A DNA stretch of 64,000 nt. It comes from Streptomyces sp. NRRL F-5727. GTDB lineage: Bacteria > Actinomycetota > Actinomycetes > Streptomycetales > Streptomycetaceae. The position numbers and the translations under genes were made by a program. Of the stretch, positions 1 through 8,677 are shown one piece after another. Position 1 is the stretch's first letter. Every line of letters begins with the position of its first letter. A model generated the notes under the pieces. The model was not told the DNA's origin. It saw only the letters and a list, made by a program, of their open reading frames with translations, and searched no databases. The DNA is taken from assembly GCF_000719555.1 (NCBI RefSeq), contig NZ_JOGX01000044.1, positions 38,806-102,805 on the forward strand. The letters are read 5' to 3'.

Positions 1-302
1 ACGGCGCCACCGTCCTCCTCAAGGGCTCCACCACCCTGGTCTGCGGGCCCGGCGGCACCGGCCCGGTCCGGGTCAACCCCACCGGCACCCCCTGGCTCGC
101 CACCGCCGGCTCCGGCGACGTCCTCTCCGGCCTGGCCGGCTCCCTCCTCGCCGGCGGCCTCGGCCCCGTCGACGCCGCCTCCTGCGCCGCCTACCTGCAC
201 GGCCTCGCCGCCCGCCGGGCCGCCGCCGGCCCCGGCCCGATCACCGCCACCGAGGTCGCCGACTCCCTCCGCACCGCCTGGCGCGACGTCCGGGAGCCCT
301 GA
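1..302 (+). CDS. nnrD: ADP-dependent NAD(P)H-hydrate dehydratase, C-terminal end (partial)
   Basis: The reading frame enters at base 3 and ends in TGA at 302, giving about 99 residues of the C-terminus. The segment NPTGTPWLATAGSGDVLSGL is the signature of the YjeF/NnrD C-terminal kinase-like domain; the Asp of the GSGD motif is the catalytic base that dehydrates hydrated NAD(P)H using ADP. In actinobacteria this domain is usually fused to an N-terminal epimerase, which would lie left of the window. Known neighbours of nnrD in Streptomyces are acpS upstream and alr downstream, which fits. Only the 3' end is visible, so whether the epimerase half is present cannot be judged. Confidence 0.88.
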   Translation, partial: GATVLLKGSTTLVCGPGGTGPVRVNPTGTPWLATAGSGDVLSGLAGSLLAGGLGPVDAASCAAYLHGLAARRAAAGPGPITATEVADSLRTAWRDVREP

Positions 303-393
303 CCCCCGCCACGCCCACGGTCGGACCAACTCCGCTGCTCCGCCCGGGGGTCAGCGCGTGCCGGGGCGGTGCGGGGCGGGTTCGGATGGACCG

Positions 394-1320
394 GTGACCA
401 GATGGAGAAGCCGCATCCTGCCGCCGTTGCTCGCCGCCGCCCTCCTGGCCGGCACCGCCCCCGCCCACGGGGAGGAGCCCGACCCCACACCGCCCGGTCC
501 CGCCTCCGAGACCGCGCCCGAAGCCACCGCCGACCCCGCGTCCGAAGCCGCCGCCGATCCCGCGTCCGACGTGCTCGTGCCCGGGATCGCCGGCGCCGGG
601 CGCCCCGAGTACCCCATGGACACCCCCGACCAGGTGCTGCCGCCGACCACCCCCGACGGCGAGATCCCCGTCCCCGAGCCGGAGGAGGAGGTCGACGAAC
701 TCGTCGAGTACCTGCCGCGCGGGGCCGTCAAGGCCGCCTGCACCGCCCGGACCGGGCTCTACCAGCGGCAGGTCGAACGCCTGCTGAAGCTCAAGGCCGA
801 CGGGAAGCAGTCCGCCGCCGACTGCCGGGCCATCCGCGCCTTCCAGACCAAGCAGAAGATCAAGCCCGCCAACGGCTACGCGGGCCCCGTCACCTGGGGC
901 CGCGCCGAACTCCTCGCCGCCCGCAAGAACCCGAACGCCGCCAAGAAGTGCCCCGTCCGCAGCTACCCGGTCGCCTGCGTCGACCTGAACCGCGAGCTGA
1001 TGTGGGTGCAGAAGGGCAAGAAGATCACGTACCCCGTGGTCAACATCCGCAGCGGCCGGGCCGGCTACCGCACCCGCACCGGCTGGCACTCCGTCTACTG
1101 GCGCCACAAGGACCACTGGTCGACCATCTACGACACGCCGATGCCGTTCTCCCAGTTCTTCGACGGCGGCCAGGCGTTCCACGGCGTCTACGGGCCGATC
1201 GCCACCCCCACCGGAAGCCGCGGCTGCGTGAACCTGAGCTACCGGAACGCGGAGAAGCTCTGGTCCGTCCTCCGCAAGGGTGACCGGGTCTACATCTGGG
1301 GCAAGCGGCCGGGACTGTGA
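394..1320 (+). CDS. Secreted L,D-transpeptidase (YkuD domain) with peptidoglycan-binding region
   Basis: Predicted to make 3-3 cross-links in peptidoglycan outside the membrane. The chosen GTG at 394 gives an Arg-rich start followed by a hydrophobic stretch (LLAAALLAG) and an Ala-Pro-Ala cleavage region, a normal signal peptide; a GTG at 358 would add 12 residues without improving it. A low-complexity Pro/Ala/Glu linker follows, then a PG_binding_1-like helical part (around residues 120-180), then the YkuD domain. The catalytic signature is present: HGVYGP followed by SRGCVNL, with the nucleophile Cys at about residue 278. It ends 21 bases before alr, whose product feeds the same wall. Exact paralogue name is not assignable. 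Confidence 0.85.
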   Translation: MTRWRSRILPPLLAAALLAGTAPAHGEEPDPTPPGPASETAPEATADPASEAAADPASDVLVPGIAGAGRPEYPMDTPDQVLPPTTPDGEIPVPEPEEEVDELVEYLPRGAVKAACTARTGLYQRQVERLLKLKADGKQSAADCRAIRAFQTKQKIKPANGYAGPVTWGRAELLAARKNPNAAKKCPVRSYPVACVDLNRELMWVQKGKKITYPVVNIRSGRAGYRTRTGWHSVYWRHKDHWSTIYDTPMPFSQFFDGGQAFHGVYGPIATPTGSRGCVNLSYRNAEKLWSVLRKGDRVYIWGKRPGL

Positions 1321-1341
1321 CCACCTGAGAGACTGGGCGCG

Positions 1342-2493
1342 ATGACTGAGACAGCACTCCCGCCCCGCCGAGCCCGCGCCGAGATCGACCTCGGGGCGCT
1401 GCGCGCCAACGTCCGCGCGCTGCGCGCCCGCGTCGCCCCCCACGTCCGGGTCATGGCCGTGGTCAAGGCCGACGCGTACGGACACGGCGCCGAGCGCTGC
1501 GCCCGCGCCGCCCTCGACGCGGGCGCGGAGTGGCTCGGCACCGCCACCCCGCAGGAGGCGCTGGCCCTGCGCGCCGCCGGGATCACCGGCGTCCCGGTCC
1601 TCTGCTGGCTGTGGACGCCCGGCGACCCCTGGGACGAGGGCATCGAGGCCGGGCTCGACATGGCGGTCAGCGGCCGGTGGGCCCTCGACGAGGTCACCGC
1701 CGCCGCCCGCCGCACCGGCGGCACCGCCCGCATCCAGCTCAAGGCCGACACCGGCCTCGGCCGCAACGGCTGCCAGCCGGCCGACTGGCCCGAGCTGGTC
1801 GCCGAGGCCCTGAAGGCGGAGAAGGCGGGACTCGTCAAGGTCACCGGCCTCTGGTCCCACTTCGCCTGCGCGGACGAGCCCGGCCACCCGTCGATCGCCG
1901 CGCAGCTGGAGGTCTTCCGCTCCATGCTCGACTACGCCGAGAAGGCCGGCGTCGAGCCCGAGGTCCGGCACATCGCCAACTCGCCCGCCACGCTCACCCT
2001 GCCCGAGGCCCACTTCGACCTGGTCCGCCCCGGGATCGCGATGTACGGCGTCTCGCCCGCGCCCGAACTCGGCACCTCCGCCGAGCTCGGCCTGCGCCCG
2101 GTGATGTCGCTGAAGGCGAGCGTCGCCCTGGTCAAGGAGGTCCCGCCCGGCCACGGCGTCTCCTACGGACACCACTACGTCACCGGCGGCGAGACCACCC
2201 TCGGCCTGATCCCGGTGGGCTACGCCGACGGCGTCCCCCGGCACGCCTCCGGGCGCGGCCCGGTCCTGGTCGACGGCAGGGTCCGCACGGTCGCCGGGCG
2301 GGTCGCCATGGACCAGTTCGTGGTGGACCTCGGCGGCGACCGGCCCGCCCCCGGCACCGAGGCCGTCCTCTTCGGCTCCGGCGAGCACGGCGAGCCGACG
2401 GCCCAGGACTGGGCGGAGGCCGCCGACACCATCGCGTACGAGATCGTCACCCGGATCGGCGCGCGGGTGCCGCGCGTGTACGTGGGGGAGTAG
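1342..2493 (+). CDS. alr: Alanine racemase
   Basis: PLP enzyme converting L-Ala to D-Ala for peptidoglycan precursors, cytoplasmic. The 383-residue length is normal for the family. The PLP-binding lysine is K42 within VVKADAYGHG. The fold-type III barrel is followed by the beta domain, with the region GYADGVPR and the second-base motif around RPGIAMYGV visible. The ATG at 1342 follows GAGAGACTGG-type purine-rich sequence and starts directly into the conserved RAEIDLGALRANV segment. It sits between a wall cross-linking enzyme and a hydrolase whose GTG start lies 6 bases after its stop, suggesting cotranscription. Confidence 0.96.
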   Translation: MTETALPPRRARAEIDLGALRANVRALRARVAPHVRVMAVVKADAYGHGAERCARAALDAGAEWLGTATPQEALALRAAGITGVPVLCWLWTPGDPWDEGIEAGLDMAVSGRWALDEVTAAARRTGGTARIQLKADTGLGRNGCQPADWPELVAEALKAEKAGLVKVTGLWSHFACADEPGHPSIAAQLEVFRSMLDYAEKAGVEPEVRHIANSPATLTLPEAHFDLVRPGIAMYGVSPAPELGTSAELGLRPVMSLKASVALVKEVPPGHGVSYGHHYVTGGETTLGLIPVGYADGVPRHASGRGPVLVDGRVRTVAGRVAMDQFVVDLGGDRPAPGTEAVLFGSGEHGEPTAQDWAEAADTIAYEIVTRIGARVPRVYVGE

Positions 2494-2499
2494 CCCGGC

Positions 2500-3630
2500 G
2501 TGGGGGAGACGAGCGGCGGCGGGGGCTGGCGGCGGGCGGGGATCGCCGGCGCCGCGATAGGCGTGCTCGCCGCCGGCGCGGCGGCCGGAGTCGCGATCGA
2601 ACGGCTCACGGTGGGCCGCTCGGTACGCCAGAAGGCCCGGCTCGCCCTGGACTCCACCGGCCCGTACGGAACCCTCCGCGGCACCCCCGGCCGGGCGCTC
2701 GCCGACGACGGCGCCGTCCTCGCGTACGAGGTCGACGAGGTCGACGAGACCGACGAGGCACGTGAGGGCGACGGGAGCGGCGCGGCCGCCGCGGGCCCCG
2801 TCACCGTCGTCTTCTCGCACGGCTTCTGCCTGAGCCAGGACTCCTGGCACTACCAGCGCGCCGCCCTGCGCGGCCGGGTCCGCGCCGTCTACTGGGACCA
2901 GCGGGGGCACGGCCGCTCGGCCCGCGGTGCGGAGAAGCCGGTCACCATCGACCGGCTCGGCCGCGATCTGAAGGCCGTCATCGACGCCGCCGCGCCCGAG
3001 GGGCCGCTCGTCCTCGTCGGGCACTCGATGGGCGGCATGACCGTGATGGCGCTGGCCGACCGCCACCCGGAGCTGATCCGGGACCGGGTCGCCGGCGTCG
3101 CCTTCGTCGGCACCTCCCCGGGCCGGCTGGAGGAGGTCTCGTACGGGCTGCCGCTCGCCGGCGTCAACGCGGTCCGCCGGGTCCTGCCCGGGATGCTGCG
3201 GGCCCTCGGCTCCCAGGCCGAGCTGGTCGAGAAGGGACGCCGGGCCACCGCCGACCTCTTCGCCGGGCTGGTGAGGAAGTACTCCTTCGCCTCGCAGGAC
3301 GTGGACCCGGCCGTCGTCCGCTTCGCCGAGCGGATGATCGAGTCCGTCCCGGTCGACGTGGTCGCGGAGTTCTACCCCGCCTTCGGCGCGCACGACGAGC
3401 TCGCCGCCCTCGCCGCCTTCCGCGGCCTGCCCGCGCTGGCCCTCGCCGGCGACCAGGACCTCGTCACCCCCGCCTCGCACACCGAGGCCATCGCCGCCGA
3501 GCTGCCCGGCAGCGAGCTGGTCGTCGTCCCCGAGGCCGGGCACCTGGTGATGCTGGAGCGCCCCGACGCCGTCACCGCGGCGCTCGCCGCCCTGCTGGCC
3601 AGGGCCGGGGAGGGGCCCGGGAACGGATAG
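2500..3630 (+). CDS. Alpha/beta hydrolase with N-terminal membrane anchor
   Basis: A 376-residue protein beginning with a short Gly/Arg region and one Ala-rich hydrophobic helix (about residues 13-32), then an alpha/beta hydrolase domain. The nucleophile elbow is GHSMGG; the oxyanion region is FSHGFCLSQDSWHYQ; a late Asp (GDQDLVTP) and His (EAGHLVMLE) complete a plausible triad. A short acidic insertion rich in Glu/Asp (VDEVDETDEA) separates anchor and domain. Its GTG start lies 6 bases after alr and its stop nearly touches tsaE, so it is inside the alr-tsaE operon. The substrate cannot be inferred; esterase, lipase or haloperoxidase-like activity are all possible. Confidence 0.85.
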   Translation: MGETSGGGGWRRAGIAGAAIGVLAAGAAAGVAIERLTVGRSVRQKARLALDSTGPYGTLRGTPGRALADDGAVLAYEVDEVDETDEAREGDGSGAAAAGPVTVVFSHGFCLSQDSWHYQRAALRGRVRAVYWDQRGHGRSARGAEKPVTIDRLGRDLKAVIDAAAPEGPLVLVGHSMGGMTVMALADRHPELIRDRVAGVAFVGTSPGRLEEVSYGLPLAGVNAVRRVLPGMLRALGSQAELVEKGRRATADLFAGLVRKYSFASQDVDPAVVRFAERMIESVPVDVVAEFYPAFGAHDELAALAAFRGLPALALAGDQDLVTPASHTEAIAAELPGSELVVVPEAGHLVMLERPDAVTAALAALLARAGEGPGNG

Positions 3631-3640
3631 GTTGGCGGGT

Positions 3641-4141
3641 ATGGAAGCAGCGCACCCGCCCGTCTCCGGCGCCACCCTCTCCGTCGACTCCCCCGAGCAG
3701 ATGCAGGAGGTCGGCCGACGGCTCGCGAAAATCCTGCGGGCCGGCGACCTCGTCATGCTCACCGGCGAGCTGGGCGCCGGGAAGACCACGCTGACCCGCG
3801 GCCTCGGCGAGGGCCTGGGCGTGCGCGGCGCGGTCACCTCGCCGACCTTCGTCATCGCCCGCGTCCACCCGTCGCTGACCGGCGGCCCGGCCCTGGTGCA
3901 CGTGGACGCCTACCGGCTCGGCGGCGGGCTCGACGAGATGGAGGACCTGGACCTCGACGTCTCGCTGCCCGAGTCCGTGGTGGTCGTGGAGTGGGGCGAC
4001 GGCAAGGTCGAGGAGCTGACCGACGACCGGCTGCACGTGCTCATCCACCGCGTCACCGGCGACACCGACGACGACCGGCGCACGGTGGTGCTGCGCGGCA
4101 TCGGCGGACGCTGGGCCGACGAGGACCTCGCGCTGCTCTGA
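3641..4141 (+). CDS. tsaE: tRNA threonylcarbamoyladenosine biosynthesis ATPase TsaE
   Basis: Small P-loop ATPase that works with TsaB and TsaD (both downstream here) to make t6A37 in ANN-decoding tRNAs. The Walker A motif GELGAGKTT places the lysine at about residue 48, followed by the family sequence TSPTFVI and the HVDAYRL and EWGD motifs. I start at ATG 3641, about 8 bases after a GGATAGG ribosome-binding site; a TTG at 3632 is in frame but overlaps that site. Length 166 residues is standard. TsaC/YrdC, which makes the threonylcarbamoyl-adenylate, is not in the window. Confidence 0.95.
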   Translation: MEAAHPPVSGATLSVDSPEQMQEVGRRLAKILRAGDLVMLTGELGAGKTTLTRGLGEGLGVRGAVTSPTFVIARVHPSLTGGPALVHVDAYRLGGGLDEMEDLDLDVSLPESVVVVEWGDGKVEELTDDRLHVLIHRVTGDTDDDRRTVVLRGIGGRWADEDLALL

Positions 4142-4250
4142 CCGTACGGCTGGTCCGACCGTTCGGCTGCTCTGAACGTACGTAGGTTCCGACAGCATGT
4201 CGGGAAAATGTTGCGCCCGCGCTCCGCGCCGTGGTGCTATGGATGCACGA

Positions 4251-4271
4251 GCTGGTTAGGTGAACCTAACC
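4251..4271. promoter_or_regulatory. Iron box (DmdR/IdeR-type operator)
   Basis: GGTTAGGT at 4254-4261 and ACCTAACC at 4264-4271 form an inverted repeat around a 2-base centre. Aligned to the actinobacterial iron-box consensus (TTAGGTTAGGCTAACCTAA), 14 of the 16 bases from 4254 to 4269 match. It ends two bases before the GGGAGG ribosome-binding site of the 56-codon gene at 4286, a position where an Fe2+-loaded repressor would block transcription. That iron controls this gene is inference from the motif alone. Confidence 0.7.
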
Positions 4272-4285
4272 TACGGGAGGCATGC

Positions 4286-4456
4286 ATGGCGACGCAGATG
4301 CCGGAGCGCGAGGACCGCACCGCCGAGGAGCGCGTCTCGATGAGCGAGCTGCTGGCCTCCTGCGCCGCGGCCAGCGCCGTCTCGACCCCGCCGCGGCCCG
4401 CCCTCGCGCCCGCCGCGGAGGACGACGGGCCGGAGCTGCGGGACGAGGCCGCGTAA
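4286..4456 (+). CDS. Small acidic protein behind an iron box, function unknown
   Basis: 56 residues, Ala/Glu rich, with no Cys-rich metal site, signal peptide or membrane helix. I start at ATG 4286, five bases after a strong GGGAGG, which puts the iron box between promoter and ribosome-binding site; an in-frame ATG at 4208 lies upstream of the operator and would read through it. The central helix-forming part is VSMSELLASCAAASAV. Neighbours (tsaE, an L,D-transpeptidase-like gene, tsaB) give no functional hint. I do not recognise the family; the operator suggests a role in low iron, which is inference. Confidence 0.6.
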   Translation: MATQMPEREDRTAEERVSMSELLASCAAASAVSTPPRPALAPAAEDDGPELRDEAA

Positions 4457-4475
4457 CCCCGTACGGGTAACGGCG

Positions 4476-5042
4476 TCAGGAGACGACGACGACCTTCGCG
4501 CCGATCGACGCGAAGGTCCACATCGCGTCGCCGTCCGCCCGCTTCATCCGGATGCCGCCGGTCTTCTTCGACGGGTCCGGCGACGGCATCGAGCCGTCCA
4601 CCGCCGCGCTGAAGCCGACCGTCACGCCGTCCACGCTCGCGAAGCGCACCACGTGCTCGATCTGCACCCCGTCGGAGCCGGTCACCGAACCCGACCGGGA
4701 GGTCACCGCGTACGCCCCCGGCTCCGGGGAGACCGAGCTCGGCGCCACGACGAAGGTGCGGACCGCCTTGTTCTTCTCGTCGACCAGCCACACCCGGCGG
4801 TCCTTCAGCGCGTACACCACGCGCTGGCCCGTGCCCGAGGCCGCCGGCACCGCCAGCGGGTTCTTCGCCGGCTTCTTCGCCCCGGCCGACGCCGAGGCCG
4901 ACGGCGCCACCGTGCCCGGCGTCCGCGGCTGCTCCGCGAGGTCCGCCGGCACGCTCGCCGACGCCTGGTAGGCGAGGAAGGCGACCACGGCGACGGCCGC
5001 CGCGGTGAGCCCGGCCACGAATCCCGAGCTGCTCCTTGCCAC
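4476..5042 (-). CDS. Membrane-anchored L,D-transpeptidase-like protein lacking catalytic Cys
   Basis: 188 residues: N-terminal anchor helix (FVAGLTAAAVAVVAFLAY), Ala/Pro/Lys linker, then a beta-rich domain. The domain has the order of a YkuD fold (RRVWLVDE, then APGAYAV-like strand, then HVVRFAS, then TGGIRM, then KVVVV). Where active enzymes have S/H-x-G-C-I/V-R/N-hydrophobic, this protein reads TGGIRM, so the nucleophile Cys is a Gly (codon 4554-4556, about residue 163), and the upstream His is also absent. I start at GTG 5042, eight bases after AAGAGG; GTG 5051 is an alternative. It is convergent with the iron-box gene and divergent from tsaB. Non-catalytic wall binding is inference. Confidence 0.7.
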   Translation of the reverse strand: MARSSSGFVAGLTAAAVAVVAFLAYQASASVPADLAEQPRTPGTVAPSASASAGAKKPAKNPLAVPAASGTGQRVVYALKDRRVWLVDEKNKAVRTFVVAPSSVSPEPGAYAVTSRSGSVTGSDGVQIEHVVRFASVDGVTVGFSAAVDGSMPSPDPSKKTGGIRMKRADGDAMWTFASIGAKVVVVS

Positions 5043-5163
5043 CGTCTCCACCTCTTCGTACGTACGTGCCGAGCCTGACCCGCTGTCGCGCCTGACGGTA
5101 GCAGCCGGGCCCCCGGACGGCCGCGCGCCGCATCGCCCGCTCGTGGCGCCGTAGGCTGTTCGC

Positions 5164-5823
5164 GTGCTGTTGCTCGCCATGGATACCGCCACCCCCGCCG
5201 TCACCGTCGCCCTCCACGACGGCACCGCCGTCGTCGCCGAGTCGACCGGCGTCGACGCCCGCCGCCACGGGGAGCTCCTGCTCCCCGCCGTCGACCGGGT
5301 CCTCAAGGAGGCCGGGACCGCGCTCGACGCGGTGACCGGGATCGTCGTCGGGGTCGGCCCCGGCCCCTACACCGGCCTCCGGGTCGGGCTCGTCACCGCC
5401 GCCACCTTCGCGTCCGCGCTCGGCGGCGTCCCCGTGCACGGCCTGTGCACCCTGGACGGCCTCGCGTACGCCTCCGGCATCGAGGGGCCCTTCGCGGTGG
5501 CGACGGACGCCCGCCGCAAGGAGGTCTACTGGGCGCGGTACGACGACGCCCGCACCCGGGTCACCGACGCCTCCGTCGACCGGCCCGCCGACATCGCCGA
5601 GCGGCTCGCCGGACTCCCCGTCGTCGGCGCCGGCGCCCTGCTCTACCCGGACGCCTTCCCGGACGCCCGCGGCCCGGAACACCAGTCCGCCGCCGCGCTC
5701 GCCGCCCTCGCGGCCGAGCGGATCGCGGCCGGCGGGGACGGCTTCCTCGACCCCGTCCCGATGTACCTGCGGCGGCCCGACGCGCAGGTGCCGAAGAACT
5801 ACAAGGTGGTCACCCCGCAGTGA
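5164..5823 (+). CDS. tsaB: tRNA threonylcarbamoyladenosine biosynthesis protein TsaB
   Basis: Catalytically inert ASKHA-fold partner that dimerises with TsaD and recruits TsaE. The N-terminus [17 protein letters not shown], the HGELLLPAV motif and [13 protein letters not shown] are hallmark TsaB sequences; 219 residues is normal. The stop overlaps the GTG start of rimI by four bases, so translation is probably coupled. The gene is divergent from the L,D-transpeptidase-like gene across about 120 bases that must hold both promoters. Confidence 0.95.
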   Translation: MLLLAMDTATPAVTVALHDGTAVVAESTGVDARRHGELLLPAVDRVLKEAGTALDAVTGIVVGVGPGPYTGLRVGLVTAATFASALGGVPVHGLCTLDGLAYASGIEGPFAVATDARRKEVYWARYDDARTRVTDASVDRPADIAERLAGLPVVGAGALLYPDAFPDARGPEHQSAAALAALAAERIAAGGDGFLDPVPMYLRRPDAQVPKNYKVVTPQ

Positions 5824-6320
5824 GCGAGGCACTCGTGACCGGCGCCGTCCTGCGCGAGATGCGCTGGTGGGACCTGCCGGAGGTGCTCGCCCTCGAGGCC
5901 GACCTCTTCCCCGAGGACGCCTGGTCGGAGGGGATGTTCTGGTCCGAGCTCGCGCACGCGCGCGGGCCCGCGGCCACCCGGCGGTACGTCGTCGCCGAGA
6001 CGCCCGCCGGGAAGCTGGCCGGCTACGCGGGCCTGGCGGCGGCCGGCGGCCTCGGGGACGTCCAGACCATCGCCGTCGCCCGCGAGCAGTGGGGCACCGG
6101 GCTCGGCGCCCGGCTCCTCACCGACCTCCTCCAGCACGCCACCGCCTTCGAGTGCGACGAGGTCCTGCTCGAAGTGCGCGTGGACAACACCCGGGCGCAG
6201 AGGCTGTACGAGCGCTTCGGCTTCGAGCCCATCGGCTTCCGGCGCGGCTACTACCAGCCGGGCAACGTCGACGCGCTCGTGATGCGACTGACTGTTCAAG
6301 GAACTGGGACCGATATCTGA
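5820..6320 (+). CDS. rimI: Ribosomal protein bS18 N-alpha-acetyltransferase RimI (GNAT)
   Basis: GNAT N-acetyltransferase. The acetyl-CoA pyrophosphate loop is [13 protein letters not shown] (Q/R-x-x-G-x-G/A pattern), and the C-terminal [17 protein letters not shown] is typical of RimI. Start GTG 5820 overlaps the tsaB stop (GTGA); GTG 5835 would be an alternative. The tsaB-rimI-tsaD order is conserved in many actinobacteria, which supports RimI over a generic GNAT. In actinobacteria RimI acetylates S18 and probably other proteins; the real substrate range is not visible here. Confidence 0.9.
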   Translation: MSEALVTGAVLREMRWWDLPEVLALEADLFPEDAWSEGMFWSELAHARGPAATRRYVVAETPAGKLAGYAGLAAAGGLGDVQTIAVAREQWGTGLGARLLTDLLQHATAFECDEVLLEVRVDNTRAQRLYERFGFEPIGFRRGYYQPGNVDALVMRLTVQGTGTDI

Positions 6321-7432
6321 TGGCTGCTGACGAACCCCTCGTGCTCGGCATCGAGACCTCCTGCGACGAGACCGGCGTCGGCATCGTGCACGGCACCACC
6401 CTGCTCGCCGACGCCGTCGCCTCCAGCGTCGACACCCACGCCCGCTTCGGCGGCGTCGTGCCCGAGATCGCCTCCCGGGCCCACCTGGAGGCGATGGTCC
6501 CGACGATCGAGCGGGCCCTGAAGACCGCCGGCGTCTCGCCGAAGGACCTCGACGGCATCGCCGTCACCGCGGGCCCCGGCCTCGCGGGCGCCCTGCTCGT
6601 CGGAGTCTCCGCCGCCAAGGCGTACGCCTACGCCCTCGGCAAGCCGCTGTACGGCGTCAACCACCTGGCCTCGCACATCTGCGTCGACCAGCTGGAGCAC
6701 GGCAGGCTGCCCGAGCCGACGATGGCCCTGCTGGTCTCCGGCGGCCACTCCTCCCTGCTGCTCTCCGCCGACATCACCGCCGACGTGCGGCCGCTGGGCG
6801 CCACCATCGACGACGCCGCCGGCGAGGCGTTCGACAAGATCGCCCGGGTCCTCGACCTCGGCTTCCCCGGCGGCCCGGTGATCGACCGGCTCGCCCGGGA
6901 GGGCGACCCGGCCGCCATCGCGTTCCCGCGCGGTCTGAGCGGCGCCAAGGACCCCGCGTACGACTTCTCCTTCTCCGGGCTCAAGACCGCGGTGGCCCGC
7001 TGGATCGAGGCCAAGCGGGCGGCGGGCGAGGAGGTGCCGGTCCGCGACGTGGCCGCCTCCTTCCAGGAGGCCGTCGTCGACGTCCTCACCCGCAAGGCCG
7101 TCCGGGCCTGCAAGGACGAGGGCGTCGACCACCTGATGATCGGCGGCGGCGTCGCCGCCAACTCGCGGCTCCGGGCCCTCGCCGAGGAGCGCTGCGAGCG
7201 GGCCGGGATCCGGCTCCGGGTGCCCCGGCCCGGCCTGTGCACCGACAACGGCGCCATGGTCGCCGCGCTCGGCGCCGAGATGGTCGCCCGCAACCGGGCC
7301 GCCTCCGACCTGGAGCTGTCGGCGGACTCGTCGCTTCCGGTGACCGACCCGCACGTCCCCGGGCACGCCCACGGCCACACCCACGACCACGACCACGTGC
7401 ACGAGATCAGCAAGGAGAACCTGTACTCGTGA
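6320..7432 (+). CDS. tsaD: tRNA N6-adenosine threonylcarbamoyltransferase TsaD, with His-rich tail
   Basis: Transfers the threonylcarbamoyl group to A37 of tRNA. Start ATG shares one base with the rimI stop. The N-terminus [17 protein letters not shown], the metal-binding NHLASH motif and [11 protein letters not shown] are diagnostic. The 370-residue length exceeds the usual 340 or so because of a C-terminal extension beginning near [12 protein letters not shown] that holds about nine His residues in some twenty positions. Such a tail recalls the GroEL1 tail later in this window and could bind metals; that is inference. A small ORF overlaps its stop by four bases. Confidence 0.96.
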   Translation: MAADEPLVLGIETSCDETGVGIVHGTTLLADAVASSVDTHARFGGVVPEIASRAHLEAMVPTIERALKTAGVSPKDLDGIAVTAGPGLAGALLVGVSAAKAYAYALGKPLYGVNHLASHICVDQLEHGRLPEPTMALLVSGGHSSLLLSADITADVRPLGATIDDAAGEAFDKIARVLDLGFPGGPVIDRLAREGDPAAIAFPRGLSGAKDPAYDFSFSGLKTAVARWIEAKRAAGEEVPVRDVAASFQEAVVDVLTRKAVRACKDEGVDHLMIGGGVAANSRLRALAEERCERAGIRLRVPRPGLCTDNGAMVAALGAEMVARNRAASDLELSADSSLPVTDPHVPGHAHGHTHDHDHVHEISKENLYS

Positions 7433-7683
7433 GGGTCACGCTGATGTGGGAGGCCCGGGCCGTCCAGGGCCGCGGCGCCGAACTCCTGGAGTGGGCCCGG
7501 GCCCGGGTCCTGGCCCGCGAGCCGCTCCGCCGGGAGGTCTTCCGCGCCCCCCAGGACCGGGTCCTCGTCCTCACCTGGTGGGAGGCCGAGACCCTCGACG
7601 CGGAGCTGCCCGAACTGCCGGAGCCGGACGCCGAGCTGATCACCCGTCCGGTCCACCGCTGGCGCTTCGAAGCGGTCGAATAG
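7429..7683 (+). CDS. Small conserved protein translationally coupled to tsaD
   Basis: 84 residues starting at GTG 7429 inside the tsaD stop (GTGA). It is rich in Trp, Glu and Arg with a pattern ([20 protein letters not shown] ... [11 protein letters not shown]) resembling the small ferredoxin-like alpha/beta barrel fold of antibiotic-biosynthesis-monooxygenase-type proteins, though no catalytic motif can be named. Third-position GC is as high as in its neighbours, so it is coding. Coupling suggests production together with TsaD; function is unknown. Confidence 0.7.
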   Translation: MRVTLMWEARAVQGRGAELLEWARARVLAREPLRREVFRAPQDRVLVLTWWEAETLDAELPELPEPDAELITRPVHRWRFEAVE

Positions 7684-7738
7684 GCGAATAATTCGACGAT
7701 CGGGCAACCTTTCGATCGGATCGGGCATCCCACAGCCC

Positions 7739-8581
7739 GTGAAGAAGCAGATCGCGGTGTGGGCGGCGCTGACCGCGGTGACCCTCCTGATGACGGGCTG
7801 CACGGCCGAGACCCCGCCCCCGGCGGTCCCCCCGGCCCCGGCGACGCCCTCCGCGGCGGCCGCCGCCCCGGAACCGGCCGCCGCCCCGGAGGCGGCCCGG
7901 GCGGCCGCGTACCGCAAGTGGGGGATCGAGCCGCTCCCGACGCCGCCCGCCCCGCCCGCCGTCAAGCCGGTGAAGCGGGCGCCGGGCGGACCCGTCCCGG
8001 TGATCAGCGACATCCCGACCACCGACAAGGTCGTCTTCCTCACCATCGACGACGGCGCCGAGAAGGACCCCGAGTTCACCCGGATGATGGACGAGCTCGG
8101 CGTCCCCTTCACGATGTTCCTCACCGACTCCGTGATCAGCGGGGACTACGGGTACTTCGCTCCGCTCGTCGCGCAGGGCCACGGCGTCGCCAACCACACC
8201 CTCACCCACCCGAACCTGCGCACCCTCTCCCCGGAGGCCCAGCGCCGCGAGATCTGCGGCCAGCAGGAGAAGCTGCGGAAGCGGTACGGCACCACCCCGC
8301 GCCTCTTCCGCCCGCCCTACGGCAACTGGAACGAGGCCACCCGCACCGCCGCCGGCAGCTGCGGGGTGGACGCCATCGTCCTGTGGCGCGAGTCCATGCA
8401 GATCAAGAACATGCAGTACCAGCGCGGCGACCGGAAGCTCCACCCCGGCGACATCGTCCTCGCCCACTTCCGCGGCCCCGCCGAACTCAAGGGCCGCACG
8501 ATGACCGAGATGACGGCCACCATGCTCCGCAAGATCCAGGAACAGGGCTTCACGGTGGCCCGCCTGGAGGACTACGTCTGA
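7739..8581 (+). CDS. Polysaccharide deacetylase lipoprotein (NodB family), copy 1
   Basis: 280 residues, start GTG 7739. The lipobox LMTGC places the lipidated Cys at about residue 21, so it is anchored outside the membrane. After a Pro/Ala linker the NodB domain shows motif 1 (TIDDGAEKD, catalytic Asp pair), motif 2 (HTLTHPN, zinc His pair), and motif 3 (RPPYGNWN), then the C-terminal HPGDIVLAHFRG. These indicate a Zn-dependent deacetylase of chitin-like or peptidoglycan sugars. A close paralogue with the same unusual DDGAEKDPE motif lies at 12323; the two flank a sigma factor gene. Substrate unknown. Confidence 0.88.
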   Translation: MKKQIAVWAALTAVTLLMTGCTAETPPPAVPPAPATPSAAAAAPEPAAAPEAARAAAYRKWGIEPLPTPPAPPAVKPVKRAPGGPVPVISDIPTTDKVVFLTIDDGAEKDPEFTRMMDELGVPFTMFLTDSVISGDYGYFAPLVAQGHGVANHTLTHPNLRTLSPEAQRREICGQQEKLRKRYGTTPRLFRPPYGNWNEATRTAAGSCGVDAIVLWRESMQIKNMQYQRGDRKLHPGDIVLAHFRGPAELKGRTMTEMTATMLRKIQEQGFTVARLEDYV

Positions 8582-8677
8582 GAGAAGTCCGGGCGTGGTG
8601 TCGATGCGGGTGCGGCTCGTTCGACGTATGTGTGGAAGGCGGGGAACGGCCCCGCCACCGCACCCCCAGGAGTCACC

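Noticed and set aside
241..3855. Long open frames antisense to nnrD, alr and the hydrolase genes
   Set aside because: Shadows of high-GC codon bias; no ribosome-binding site and no recognisable protein sequence.
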